Assembly (NCBI RefSeq): GCF_052056915.1
Contig: NZ_CP195119.1
Span: 2,852,001 to 2,916,000 of the forward strand
DNA: 64,000 nucleotides
Direction of reading: 5' to 3'
DNA from: MTP4 sp052056915
Lineage (GTDB): Archaea; Halobacteriota; Methanosarcinia; Methanosarcinales; Methanosarcinaceae
Shown: positions 8,356 through 17,231 of the stretch, in pieces
How the letters are laid out: every line of letters begins with the position of its first letter
Numbering within the stretch: the first letter of the stretch is position 1
Position numbers and translations under genes: made by a program
The notes under the pieces: generated by a model
Seen by the model: the letters and a program-made list of their open reading frames with translations, nothing else
Databases searched by the model: none
Told to the model about the DNA's origin: nothing

Positions 8356-9261
8356 TCAGAGGTATCTGGTCGCAGGCTGTACGGATTCGATGCAGATACT
8401 CTCTTTTCCGTCTTTGTAGATCCTGATTACTCCCCCTGACTCAGAAATGGTGATTGCGACTGCTACGGTATCTCTGCTTATGGCCGCTGCGGAAACGTGC
8501 CTTCCTCCCAGGCCTTTTTCAATGTCTATATTTTTTCCGTCGACGTCCAGGTAACGTCCTGCTGCGTGGATCAGGCCGCTTTCGTCCACCACGAAGATCC
8601 CGTCGAGCTGGGCAAATTCCTTTATTGATTCCCCGTTTTTCTTGTCCAGAACGTTTCGGTCACTTTCTTCCTGGCCTGCATAGGGGTTCAGGATCATCTG
8701 GTGGGAGCGTTTCAGCACTTCTTCGGAGTCACCTATGACAAAGGCAGTACCTATTTTTTTTCCTTCCCTTCCCGTAACTGCGATGTCAAATGCAATTTTC
8801 AGGACAGCACTGATTACTTCGGGTTTGACCCTTTCCTCGCATTCCTTCATGGCTTTTATAAGGGGGTTTTCGTCCAGGTTGTGCACTATAATGGAACTGG
8901 AGTCCCGGGTCTCGATTATCCCTATAACAATTCCTTTTTTCAGTTCATCGAGCACGTATTCGATGGCAACGGCGTTTTGCAGGTGTTCGATGTTACCGGC
9001 AGATTCCCTACTTAACTGGTCAATGAGCTCTCTTGCAGCGCCTTTTCCCTCTTTTCCGGTGGCGACCAGGTGGTCGATTATGCTTTTCGGGCGCATGGAG
9101 GTATAGTATATCGGGATGTCGGTCTCAATCCCTTCAAAGCTCAGTTCGCCGGAAACCATTATTGCAGCGGCATCGAGTTCCCTAGCCATCCGGGTTGCCG
9201 CCTCTACGATTACGCGTGCTCTGTCCATTCGATCCTCTGCTTTTTTTGTTTTTCCACTCAC
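8356..9261 (-). CDS. dacZ: Diadenylate cyclase, archaeal DacZ type (DisA_N domain)
   Basis: A 301-residue protein expected to make cyclic di-AMP from two ATP. The N-terminal half (about 1-140) is the alpha/beta domain typical of archaeal DacZ proteins; the C-terminal half (about 150-290) is the DisA_N nucleotidyltransferase. The two active-site motifs are recognisable but not in the bacterial form: LDGIFVVDESG stands where bacteria have DGA, and GGRHVSAAAIS where they have RHR-A. The leading D-G and R-H are kept. c-di-AMP is an essential signal linked to osmotic control in archaea. It is divergent from thpR, and the gap of 317 bases would hold both promoters. Start ATG 9261 was preferred because it keeps the full N-terminal domain. 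Confidence 0.85.
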   Translation of the reverse strand: MSGKTKKAEDRMDRARVIVEAATRMARELDAAAIMVSGELSFEGIETDIPIYYTSMRPKSIIDHLVATGKEGKGAARELIDQLSRESAGNIEHLQNAVAIEYVLDELKKGIVIGIIETRDSSSIIVHNLDENPLIKAMKECEERVKPEVISAVLKIAFDIAVTGREGKKIGTAFVIGDSEEVLKRSHQMILNPYAGQEESDRNVLDKKNGESIKEFAQLDGIFVVDESGLIHAAGRYLDVDGKNIDIEKGLGGRHVSAAAISRDTVAVAITISESGGVIRIYKDGKESICIESVQPATRYL

Positions 9262-9578
9262 ACGATTTTTTTAGTTCCTAACCCCGTCTTGAGGTTGACA
9301 TTATGCGGTGTCGAACCCTCTACTTAAATCTATCTCTTTCCATTATAACGTTATATCTACTACATTATAATTGTTATGTGGTGTCCACATTTTTTACTTT
9401 CTGTCTTTTTTAATTATTTCCCTCTTTCTGTCTCTTTTCTTCCTGCCTGTCCCTTAAGCTTCACTGGGGGTGGAAGGTTTACAATGCGGCAGTAAGAGAT
9501 TTTTCTCCGGAGTTTCCAGAGCTTTTGCATGGAAACTTTTTTCTTGTCTGTTTTTCTAATCTACATTGGTGAGATGCT
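9262..9578. promoter_or_regulatory. Divergent promoter region dacZ / thpR with a 12-bp palindrome
   Basis: No gene is seen. TATAACGTTATA at 9344-9355 is a perfect 12-bp palindrome and contains TATA-like sequence on both strands; a second AT-rich stretch follows (ACATTATAATTGTTATG, about 9361-9377). The right part is pyrimidine-rich. The palindrome could be a regulator site or simply the core of overlapping promoters. Confidence 0.4.
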
Positions 9579-10124
9579 TTGATCAGGACTTTCATAGCAG
9601 TTGAACTTGACCCGAATTTCAGGGAACAGATTCGGGAGATTCAGGCCAGATTTGCGGATTTTCCTCTGAAGTTAGTGGACCCCAAAATCGTTCATATCAC
9701 TTTGAAGTTTCTGGGGGATGTGGAAGCATCAAAAATACCTTCCCTGGCTGACGCGCTTGATTCCATGATGTGTGAGCCTTTCGAAGCCGGGATTGAGGGG
9801 GTCGGAGTTTTTCCCAAACCTTCGAACCCGAAGGTACTCTGGCTGGGGGGAGTTGGGAATTTTAAGGCTCTCCATGATGAGGTGGAGGCTTTGCTTGAGC
9901 CTTTTAAGTTTGAGAAGGATAACAGGGAATTTACCGCCCATGCAACCCTTGCCAGGGTGAAGTTTCTCAACAAGGACCAGAAAAAAGCCTTTTCGGCTAT
10001 CCTTAAGGATTTGAAGGACCTGAAGTTAGGGAGCATGCGGGTGAACAGGATAATGCTCAAAAAGAGTACTCTTACTCCGGAGGGCCCTATCTACGAGACC
10101 ATGCATACAGTTTACCTTGACTGA
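9579..10124 (+). CDS. thpR: RNA 2',3'-cyclic phosphodiesterase (ThpR/LigT)
   Basis: A 181-residue two-histidine phosphoesterase that opens 2',3'-cyclic phosphates at RNA ends, probably in tRNA processing. Both catalytic HxT motifs are present: HITLKFLGD near residue 42 and HATLARV near residue 127. Length is normal for the family. The start is TTG at 9579, supported by GGTGAG at 9568-9573 and by the family N-terminus (IRTFIAVEL); no ATG fits. A 26-bp tandem array begins 36 bases after the stop. Confidence 0.93.
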   Translation: MIRTFIAVELDPNFREQIREIQARFADFPLKLVDPKIVHITLKFLGDVEASKIPSLADALDSMMCEPFEAGIEGVGVFPKPSNPKVLWLGGVGNFKALHDEVEALLEPFKFEKDNREFTAHATLARVKFLNKDQKKAFSAILKDLKDLKLGSMRVNRIMLKKSTLTPEGPIYETMHTVYLD

Positions 10125-10160
10125 AATAAGAATCTGAAAACCGATCATGGAATAATAATT

Positions 10161-10316
10161 CTAAAGTTGGTTCATGAAGTGTAAAACTAAAGTTGGTTCA
10201 TGAAGTGTAAAACTAAAGTTGGTTCATGAAGTGTAAAACTAAAGTTGGTTCATGAAGTGTAAAACTAAAGTTGGTTCATGAAGTGTAAAACTAAAGTTGG
10301 TTCATGAAGTGTAACC
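10161..10316 (+). repeat. 26-bp tandem array, about 6 copies
   Basis: Units begin at 10161, 10187, 10213, 10239, 10265 and 10291, each starting CTAAAGTTGGTTCATGAAGT and ending GTAAAA (the last copy changes at its end). The copies look identical by eye. A lone seventh, shortened copy (CTAAAGTTGGTTCATGAA) sits at 10589-10606, on the far side of an inverted-repeat element. Confidence 0.97.
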
Positions 10317-10606
10317 TAAATTTGACAGATCAATTTTTTGGCAAATTTTAATTTGACACTTGTTATTTATGGACCATTTGTTATAATTTGTTAAGCATTT
10401 AAATCATTATATCTCATATTAATTAGTATATATTTCATGTTTTAGGCACGCTATGACAATTTTCCAGTAAAATTGCGCCAAAATTAGCCTCAATTTTTGT
10501 AATCTGTCAAATTAATTTCGGGATATTTTTCAAATTTCAACGTTTTTTCACCAATGAAAGCTTAAACTGTCAAACTTGGGGTGTAAAACTAAAGTTGGTT
10601 CATGAA
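10317..10606. mobile_element. Non-coding inverted-repeat element (MITE-like) next to the 26-bp array
   Basis: AATTTGACAGAT at 10319-10330 is repeated inverted as ATCTGTCAAATT at 10502-10513. A related word, AATTTGACAC, is at 10350-10359, and ACTGTCAAACTT lies near 10567-10578. The segment is AT-rich, has no frame of note, and is bracketed by copies of the 26-bp unit (array on the left, 10589-10606 on the right). This could be a miniature inverted-repeat element that landed in, or carried, the repeat. No flanking target duplication was identified beyond the 26-bp unit itself. Confidence 0.4.
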
Positions 10607-10707
10607 AACAAAATACAATAACATATTATACAACAATAACAAAATCCCGGAAAAGGCCCTGGAAAATTGGTTTGCCAGGGGTAAAAATGAAAAAAAGGTA
10701 AATAGCC

Positions 10708-11721
10708 TCAGGCCTCGTATTCCTTGAAACCGCTGGAATACACGAGCCTGCGGTCTTCTGTTATTATCATACACTCAACGCCTTCCACAGTTTCGATCAT
10801 TTCGAGTCCTTCTTTTTCCCCCAGCACAAACACAGCTGTTGCAAAGGCATCTGCATCAATCGCGTCTTTTGCGATCGCTGTGCTGCTTATAAGGCTTGTG
10901 GAAGGGTAACCGGTTCTAGGGTCCGAGATGTGGGACATCTTTGCGGATTCGTTAAAATAACGTTCATAATTCCCACTTGTTGCAACTGCCACATCCTCTG
11001 CTCTGATAGCCGTAACATATTCTTCGTTTTTATCGGGGTTCTGGAGTCCTACTATCCAGGCTGTGCCGTCGGGTTTCCTGCCTATGTACTTCCCGTCTCC
11101 TCCTGCGTTTACGAAGGCGTTTTTGATCCCGTTGGCTTCAAGGGATTCTATCGCCATGTCAACTGCATATCCTTTCGCAATTCCTCCTACAGCCACTTTC
11201 ATTTCTGGCTGGAGGGTGACGTTTCCTTCTTCGATCCTGATCTCGGAATAGTTTACCAATTTAAGGGTTTCGTTAAGTTCCTCGGGGGCCGGGGGCTCAT
11301 AGGTTCCTCCGGGGCTGAACTTGCTTTTCCATAGGTCAAGTACCGGCTGTATGGTTATATCAAAGGCCCCGCCGCTTATTTCGGAATAATATACGGAACG
11401 TTCCAGCACATAGATAAAAGCCGGGTCAGCCCCCTGAAGTTCTGCCTCTTTATTCAGCAGGTTCAGCTGGCTTTCTTCCTTCGAAGGGCTCATCAGGGAA
11501 TCTACTTTTTCAATCTCTCCGAAAGCATTGTCTATGGCCTCATTGGCTTCATTTTCCTCTGAGGCATATACTGCAATTGTTACAGTGGTGTCCATGATGC
11601 TCCGGGTCTGTTGAAAAAGTTGAATTTCTTCTCCTTCTTCGGGGGCCGGATTTATGCAGCCTGATGCAAGGCTTAACGTTATGATTATCAATGCAAAAAA
11701 TGCTGTGTACCTTGAATTCAT
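10708..11721 (-). CDS. apbE: FAD:protein FMN transferase, lipoprotein
   Basis: A 337-residue ApbE protein that moves FMN from FAD to a threonine in flavoprotein subunits such as RnfG and RnfD, acting on the outer face of the membrane. The N-terminus is a lipoprotein-type signal (residues 1-22, LSLASGC). Family motifs follow: VAVGGIAKGYAVD near 180, VNAGGDGKYIG near 205, SHISDPRTGYP near 260 and DADAFATAVFVLG near 292, where the Asp residues bind magnesium. It is transcribed away from mmcA-rnf, which begins 1.26 kb away and contains the likely substrates. Start ATG 11721 gives the complete signal sequence. Confidence 0.95.
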   Translation of the reverse strand: MNSRYTAFFALIIITLSLASGCINPAPEEGEEIQLFQQTRSIMDTTVTIAVYASEENEANEAIDNAFGEIEKVDSLMSPSKEESQLNLLNKEAELQGADPAFIYVLERSVYYSEISGGAFDITIQPVLDLWKSKFSPGGTYEPPAPEELNETLKLVNYSEIRIEEGNVTLQPEMKVAVGGIAKGYAVDMAIESLEANGIKNAFVNAGGDGKYIGRKPDGTAWIVGLQNPDKNEEYVTAIRAEDVAVATSGNYERYFNESAKMSHISDPRTGYPSTSLISSTAIAKDAIDADAFATAVFVLGEKEGLEMIETVEGVECMIITEDRRLVYSSGFKEYEA

Positions 11722-12457
11722 GCTCTATCAGCTTCGATTATTTGTTTTTATCGTGTTTTTGATTTCCGATTTACTCAGGCTTAACCGGTACTCTTGAGAC
11801 TTGATCTGGGACTTGATCTCGGATTCTATTTTTCACTCCGTTTTTGCTTCTGCTATTTGTAACTTTTTATTTTAGCTTCAGGCTTAATTTCTTTTTCTTT
11901 CTTTTCTACACATTTTTTTCATCACTTTTGCTTAATTTCTTTTCTACTTCTCATCTTCATATTTTTTATCTAAGTTTTTGGTATGATTTCACTTTTTTTC
12001 TTTTATTTTGCTTTATTTTCATTAATTTTTCTTCACGGTTTGCTTCATCTTAGTTTCATTTAGATCCTTTTTTCCTGTTTTTGAATCATAGTTTTTCTCT
12101 TTGAATCCGGTTTTTTCTTTTTGACATCAGATTTTTTTGTTCAGATCTGATTCCGGTATTTTTTTCCTTTACCTTTCTTTTTTCGGGCTTCTTTTGGGGT
12201 TTTCTCTACTTTTTTCTTTTCAGGTTCGTTGGTTTTTTCTCAGACTGTTTATTTTAATATTTATTTATTTGATTTTTTATATATTTTTTATGTAAAACCC
12301 CTTTATGAGGATATTTTTCCCTTTTTCGGGGATTTTTTCTAATCTCCTTTTTGCTTTACTGATGTTGAATCTATCCTTTTTTCATCCTTAATGTATAATC
12401 ATGTTATTTTCTTTAGAAAGGTATATATATTAATATTGTGTAAATTTTAATTATATC
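11722..12457. other. Long T-rich intergenic stretch between apbE and mmcA
   Basis: More than 700 bases of pyrimidine-dominated DNA on the plus strand (long TTTTTC/TTTCTT runs from about 11820 to 12240). A 69-codon frame at 11844-12053 is almost all Phe, Leu and Ser and simply reflects this composition. No gene is supported; the apbE promoter would lie at its left end. Confidence 0.6.
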
Positions 12458-12573
12458 GTGTATATTTTATATTATTTCATAATATACACGGCGTGTTATA
12501 TATAAAGTATATATTTTTATTACTTTATACAAGTCTCTTCCATTCCCTCAAACTTATTTCGAAAGAAATAAGT
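12458..12573. promoter_or_regulatory. Inverted repeats in the mmcA-rnf upstream region
   Basis: Two symmetric elements: GTGTATATT (12458-12466) with AATATACAC (12481-12489) across 14 bases, in a strongly AT-rich promoter-like tract with further TATATA runs to 12515; and ACTTATTT (12552-12559) with AAATAAGT (12566-12573) across 6 bases. They lie 410-530 bases before the mmcA start. They may mark a distal promoter with an operator and a leader hairpin. Confidence 0.4.
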
Positions 12574-12639
12574 ATTACCTCGGGTAAACATTTCCAATTG
12601 AAGTCGAATTTAGCTTTGTTTTTCAGGAATAAAATGGAC

Positions 12640-12955
12640 TATATCAGTAAAAAATGGAGACGCCGGTGATCGTAAAAAATCTTCAGGAAAGCCAAACAAT
12701 ACTGAATAGAACCTTTATGGCTGTCCATGACAGTTCCTTCTCCGAGTTTAGGTTTCCGTTTAATTGAATTCCTGTTAATTCCGTGATTTATATCTATTTG
12801 AAGATTGGAGGGAACGGTGGTGTATGCCCCTTTAGCCGTATACGAATCCAGCTTTGGGCGCCCCCGATCTTATAAAACTTATCATAAACTGTATAATGTA
12901 TTGAATTTATTCAAAATTTAAACTTTGTTTACTCGCCAAGCATGAATATAACAAT
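12640..12955 (+). promoter_or_regulatory. mmcA-rnf leader or proximal promoter region
   Basis: This stretch is more GC-rich than the rest of the gap and contains small hairpins (CTGTC-CAT-GACAG at 12721-12733; GGGCGCCC near 12856-12863). A TATA-like CTTATAAAACTT at 12869-12880 would start a transcript near 12905, about 80 bases before the ATG at 12986. If the distal promoter is used instead, the whole segment is a 400-base structured leader. I do not recognise a known riboswitch. Confidence 0.35.
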
Positions 12956-12985
12956 GTGAACAAAAAAAGAAAGAATGTGGTCGTT

Positions 12986-14482
12986 ATGAATAGGTTAAAT
13001 CTGATGGTGTCGGGAGTCGCTGTGCTACTTCTTGTGGCCGCTGGCGCCTATTCTTCTCTTGGTTATTCCGGGAATGATGCTATTGCATCCCACTACATGA
13101 CCAAAGGAGAATGGGAAGATTCGGTCTGCGGAGGCTGTCACTACGGCGTCTATGAAAACGTCAATAATTCTTATCATGTACAGGTAGACATGGACCGGTG
13201 GTCTCCCCTCACGAACTTTGATCTTGAAACGTCCGGAGAGGACGCCTGGGTTGCCGAGTTCGGAAAGTATCACCCGGGTGGGGGACCACTTGCCGAATAC
13301 GGTGTTGATGTCAACTGTATGATGTGTCACGAAAAGTACGGGCTCTATGACTTTGAAGCTCGGGCGGAAAAAATCGAAAGTGGAGATTATGCCAATGCAA
13401 ACAAGGCTGCAATGGAAGTCTCAAGCCGCACTGCCCAGACTGACGCAATGCATCTTTTTGTATACAGTGGCAATATTCTTACCCCCTATCCCCTGCTGAT
13501 CGTGTTCCATGACGGTGTGAATGGAGCTCCTAAAGATACCTCCTGTGCCCAGTACTGCCACAGCAGAGAAGTGGAAGCGCGGGCTGTTTCATGGGGTTCT
13601 GAAGAGTTTTACGAAGAACTCGATGTTCACGCAGAAGCAGGTGTTGAATGTGTCGAATGCCACCACACGGAAGCTTACATCATAACCTCCGATCACCAGA
13701 TCGGGCGTGGAAATGTCTCTGATACCCCCGATATCGGAGAGAGCTATGATGATACCATGAGGAGCTGTGACGCTGAAGGATGTCATGCCGGAATCTCCCA
13801 CGGGCCCTTTGCGGACTCGCACATGGAGTTCCTTGACTGTACGTCCTGCCATATTCCCATGCTTCCGGGAGGAGACCTGCCGGGTGGAACGCCCCTTAAG
13901 GCCTTTAGCTGGCAGAACGGAGAACGGGAAGACGTTTACTGGGAAGAGGACTTCCAGCCTGTTCTTGCCTGGTACAACGGGATTTCCGGAGATGTCCTGC
14001 CTTCCGTTGACACCAGGAATGACAGTGACGTGAAGCTTACACCCTTCAACAAGATTAACGGAACCTGGTGGGATGCAGGCACAGATCCTGAAGTGCTCGC
14101 AAACCCGGATACAAGTCTCTCCACTGGAGACCCGATCCCGGTGCAGTATGTGAAAGCTGCGGATGCCGACGGTGACGGTGAGGTCACAGTTGAAGAAATG
14201 CAGGCTTATGATGCCGACGGAGACGGCCAGCTGGATTACCCGAACGCCGTTTTGAGGACTGTAGAACTCTACTATCAGGTTTCCCACAACATTGTCAGCA
14301 GGGGAAGCGAAATGGGCGACCCGATGACCTGTAAGGACTGCCACGGAAGCGAAGCCGTAATCGACTGGGAGTCCATTGGTTATGTGGAGGACCCCGGAGG
14401 AGATTCTTCAGCAGTCAAGAGCATTGGCGTAACCTATGCCAAGCCAAGACCCGAAGAAGTTGAAGGGGAACCTGCATTGTAA
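12986..14482 (+). CDS. mmcA: Multihaem c-type cytochrome MmcA
   Basis: Exported cytochrome c that exchanges electrons with the Rnf complex and, in M. acetivorans, with extracellular acceptors. Seven haem sites can be read: five CxxCH (CGGCH, CMMCH, CVECH, CTSCH, CKDCH) plus a CX3CH (CAQYCH) and a CX4CH (CDAEGCH). The N-terminus (MNRLNLMVSGVAVLLLVAA) is a signal or anchor helix. Near the C-terminus DADGDGEVTVEEM and DADGDGQLD form an EF-hand-like calcium pair. The start is placed at ATG 12986; a GTG at 12956 would add ten basic residues and cannot be excluded. Gene order with rnfC (stop, then AAGGAGGTGG, then TTG) shows one operon. Confidence 0.93.
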   Translation: MNRLNLMVSGVAVLLLVAAGAYSSLGYSGNDAIASHYMTKGEWEDSVCGGCHYGVYENVNNSYHVQVDMDRWSPLTNFDLETSGEDAWVAEFGKYHPGGGPLAEYGVDVNCMMCHEKYGLYDFEARAEKIESGDYANANKAAMEVSSRTAQTDAMHLFVYSGNILTPYPLLIVFHDGVNGAPKDTSCAQYCHSREVEARAVSWGSEEFYEELDVHAEAGVECVECHHTEAYIITSDHQIGRGNVSDTPDIGESYDDTMRSCDAEGCHAGISHGPFADSHMEFLDCTSCHIPMLPGGDLPGGTPLKAFSWQNGEREDVYWEEDFQPVLAWYNGISGDVLPSVDTRNDSDVKLTPFNKINGTWWDAGTDPEVLANPDTSLSTGDPIPVQYVKAADADGDGEVTVEEMQAYDADGDGQLDYPNAVLRTVELYYQVSHNIVSRGSEMGDPMTCKDCHGSEAVIDWESIGYVEDPGGDSSAVKSIGVTYAKPRPEEVEGEPAL

Positions 14483-14496
14483 GGAGGTGGCAAACG

Positions 14497-15807
14497 TTGA
14501 GTGTAATCAAACTTGATAAATTGCCTGAAAAGGTAATTTTACCCTTGAAGCAGCATGACGGGATTGCATGTGCCCCTCTGGTCAAGAAAGGCGAAGAAGT
14601 TATCATTGGCCAGAAAATCGGGGACTGCGAGGGGAGCGACCTCGCATACATTCATTCCCCTTACTGCGGGGCTGTGGACTCCGTTGCGGAGATGCCCAAT
14701 CCCTCCGGGAAACGGGTCTTAAGCGTAATAATCAATCCTTCGGAGTGCGCTGACTCCGTTGATTTCATACCTGAAAAGGATGCAACCCCTTCAAGGTTAC
14801 TGGAAATTATCAAGGAAGCGGGCATTGTCGAATACTATCAAAAGCCCACGTACCTTGCCCTGAAACCGGGAAAGAGGATTGACACCCTGATAATGAATGC
14901 AACTTTCCCCCTGATCACTAACGCTTACCTGGATTCCCTCGACAAAGTGCTCGAAGGGTTCAGGCTTATGCTTGAAGCAGGCGGGATCTCGAGGGGTGCA
15001 ATCGTAATCCGGGCAGATGACAAGGAGTCCATCAAGGCTTTCAAGAACGCGAAGGTCGGGGGAAAACCTCTGACTGTTGCCCCGCTCATTGGAAAGAGGC
15101 ACGCTGACTACTACTTCGAAGATTCGGATGACGAAATCATAGTGTTGGCCGGAGGCAAGATCACCTATACCCCCACTATGATGAACCTGCTTTCTGGCAA
15201 TGTAATGGGCCGAAAGATCCCTCTGGGTTACGAACCTGCGGATGTGCATGTGGCAGTCTGCGGAGTAAAGTCAGCCAAAGCGGTATACGATGCCGTGTAT
15301 GAAGGCAAGCCTTACCTTGAGAATGTGATCACGGTCACAGGAGCGGTTAATCGTCCCGGAAGCGTACTCGTTAAGTTCGGGACCCCGGTCAAAGATGTGA
15401 TCGAGGCCTGCGGCGGTTACAAGGGTGAACCCGGAAAGGTCATTGTCAACGGGTCAAGGGTCGGAGTAGCTCTTTACACTGACGATTCCCCGGTTGCCAA
15501 GAATACCACGGGAATTGTTGTCCAGACAAAAGACGAGGTTCTCAGGGACGTGTCGTCTGCCTGCATTCACTGTGCCCGCTGTGTGGACGTCTGTCCCATG
15601 AACCTGCTCCCCGGAAGGATTGCAGTCATGGCGGACCAGGGGATGTACGAGAAATGCGGAGAATACTATGCATTGAGCTGCATTGAGTGTGGGGACTGTG
15701 CAGCAGTCTGTCCGGCAAAGAAGCACCTTGTCCAGCTCATCCGCTTCTCTAAGCTCCAGCTTCTGAAAATGTGTGCGGAAGCTGAACCCGCGGAGGTGAC
15801 AGAATGA
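14497..15807 (+). CDS. rnfC: Rnf complex subunit RnfC
   Basis: A 436-residue peripheral subunit of the sodium-pumping Rnf complex. The central part (about 120-330) is the NADH-dehydrogenase-51K-like/SLBB fold found in RnfC, here likely facing ferredoxin or MmcA rather than NADH. Two [4Fe-4S] motifs lie near the C-terminus: CIHCARCVDVCPMNL (about 354-368) and CIECGDCAAVCPAKK (about 393-407). Start is TTG 14497 with a strong AAGGAGGTGG at 14481-14490 that overlaps the mmcA stop codon, so translation of the two genes is probably linked. It is shorter at both ends than many bacterial RnfC proteins. Confidence 0.95.
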   Translation: MSVIKLDKLPEKVILPLKQHDGIACAPLVKKGEEVIIGQKIGDCEGSDLAYIHSPYCGAVDSVAEMPNPSGKRVLSVIINPSECADSVDFIPEKDATPSRLLEIIKEAGIVEYYQKPTYLALKPGKRIDTLIMNATFPLITNAYLDSLDKVLEGFRLMLEAGGISRGAIVIRADDKESIKAFKNAKVGGKPLTVAPLIGKRHADYYFEDSDDEIIVLAGGKITYTPTMMNLLSGNVMGRKIPLGYEPADVHVAVCGVKSAKAVYDAVYEGKPYLENVITVTGAVNRPGSVLVKFGTPVKDVIEACGGYKGEPGKVIVNGSRVGVALYTDDSPVAKNTTGIVVQTKDEVLRDVSSACIHCARCVDVCPMNLLPGRIAVMADQGMYEKCGEYYALSCIECGDCAAVCPAKKHLVQLIRFSKLQLLKMCAEAEPAEVTE

Positions 15808-16670
15808 CAACTTTTACAGTATCTCCTCCTCCCCACAGGAGATCGAAAATCTCTATCAAGACTCTCATGTGGGGCAGGGTCGCTGCCCTTGTTCCAATAA
15901 GTCTGGCGGCGATTTATTTCTTCGGATTCGCTGCACTCGGGAACATCGCTGCTTCCATTTTAGGTGCAGTAATTATCGAGTTAGCTATTGAAAAAGCGTT
16001 TAAATACGAGTTAACGATATTGGACGGAAACGCTGTTTACATCGGGCTTGTACTGGCTCTTATTTGTCCGCCGACACTGCCTGCCTGGATGATCTTCTTA
16101 GCGGCTATGTTTGCGGTAGGAATCTGTAAGCATGCTTTTGGAGGAATCGGGTCCTACGTTTTCCATCCGGCGCTTGCAGCCTGGGTTTTCCTGAGTCTTT
16201 CCTGGGCTCAGGACATGCTCCCCGGGTCTACCCCGATTACCAGCAGCTTTTCGGACATGATTTTTGAAACCGGAGCTGGATTCCTGGGAGAAGTTTCCCC
16301 AATTCTGGTGCTCCTCACCGGAGTTGCACTCATAGCCATGAAATTCATTGAGTGGAGGATCCCGGCCACTTATTTCCTGACAACGGTCATCCTGGCCGTG
16401 CTTCTTGGGGACCCGGTCTCCTATGTGATGACCGGAACTTTCCTCCTTGGAGTGCTTTTCATTGCTACCGACACCGTGACGTCTCCGGTTACCAAGAACG
16501 GAAGGATCATCTACGGAATCCTTTGCGGAGTCCTGACAGTGCTTTACGGGTACTTCTCAGGCAACTATGTGTGGGGTACCCTGTACGCACTCCTTCTCGC
16601 AAATGCAGTAGCCCCGTATATTGAAGTCAATACCCTTCCCAAGCCCGTGGGAGGTGTGGCGCATGAGTGA
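15804..16670 (+). CDS. rnfD: Rnf complex subunit RnfD
   Basis: A 288-residue integral membrane subunit of the NqrB/RnfD family with about nine to ten hydrophobic segments. The conserved FIATDTVTSPVT segment near residue 216 is typical. A PGSTPITSS segment near residue 135 is at the place where relatives carry the threonine that binds FMN covalently; this match is by position and is inference. ATG 15804 overlaps the rnfC stop (ATGA). Confidence 0.95.
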   Translation: MTTFTVSPPPHRRSKISIKTLMWGRVAALVPISLAAIYFFGFAALGNIAASILGAVIIELAIEKAFKYELTILDGNAVYIGLVLALICPPTLPAWMIFLAAMFAVGICKHAFGGIGSYVFHPALAAWVFLSLSWAQDMLPGSTPITSSFSDMIFETGAGFLGEVSPILVLLTGVALIAMKFIEWRIPATYFLTTVILAVLLGDPVSYVMTGTFLLGVLFIATDTVTSPVTKNGRIIYGILCGVLTVLYGYFSGNYVWGTLYALLLANAVAPYIEVNTLPKPVGGVAHE

Positions 16671-17229
16671 TAACAAGGAAGTAGTGCAAGTTATTGTAGC
16701 AATGGTCCTGATTTCTGCTGTTGCGGCTGCGGCTCTTGCAGCGACCTATACCCCCACTCAGGAAGCATTAAAACTCTTACAGGAAGAGCAGCAGAAAGAA
16801 GCAATGAAAGCTATCCTTCCGGCAGCTGCGGATTTTGAGCCTGTAACCGGGGACCAGTTAGACGACGAAGGAAATCCGGTAGTTCTCTACTACCGTGGAG
16901 TTGATTCTTCTGGCAATGTTGTAGGATATGCGGTCAAAAGGAATCAGGTAGGCGCCCAGGGTACTATCCAGCTGCTTGCCGGAGTTTCGTCGGATTTCAA
17001 CACAATAACGGGAGTGCAGGTGTTGAAACATTCCGAAACTCCTGGTCTCGGAGCCCTGATTGTAACTCCTGAATTCCAGGGACAGTTCTCGGACAAGCCG
17101 TTGTCCGACGTGAGCCTGAAGAGTAATGGTGGACAGATCGATGCCCTTACCGGAGCCACGATCTCTTCACAGGCCGTGGTGGATGCCCTGCACGGGGCAA
17201 CGGATTACGTAGCCGCACAGGAGGGTTGA
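16663..17229 (+). CDS. rnfG: Rnf complex subunit RnfG (covalent FMN)
   Basis: A 188-residue single-pass subunit with its bulk outside the membrane. Residues about 8-30 form the membrane helix. The C-terminal FMN_bind domain ends with ALTGATISSQAV; the threonine of TGAT, about residue 166, is the expected attachment point for FMN, placed there by ApbE. ATG 16663 was chosen over an upstream TTG at 16621 because it gives the family N-terminus directly before the helix and overlaps the rnfD stop by eight bases with GGAGGTGTGG ahead of it. Confidence 0.95.
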   Translation: MSDNKEVVQVIVAMVLISAVAAAALAATYTPTQEALKLLQEEQQKEAMKAILPAAADFEPVTGDQLDDEGNPVVLYYRGVDSSGNVVGYAVKRNQVGAQGTIQLLAGVSSDFNTITGVQVLKHSETPGLGALIVTPEFQGQFSDKPLSDVSLKSNGGQIDALTGATISSQAVVDALHGATDYVAAQEG

Positions 17230-17231
17230 AC

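Noticed and set aside
10161..10316. CRISPR array
   Set aside because: The 26-bp units are directly adjacent with no spacers, and no cas gene is in the window.
11844..12053. A 69-codon Phe/Leu/Ser-rich frame in the apbE-mmcA gap
   Set aside because: The composition follows the T-rich DNA and there is no ribosome site.
12640..12955. A known riboswitch in the mmcA leader
   Set aside because: I could not match it to a fluoride, molybdenum cofactor, SAM or other consensus; only short hairpins are seen.
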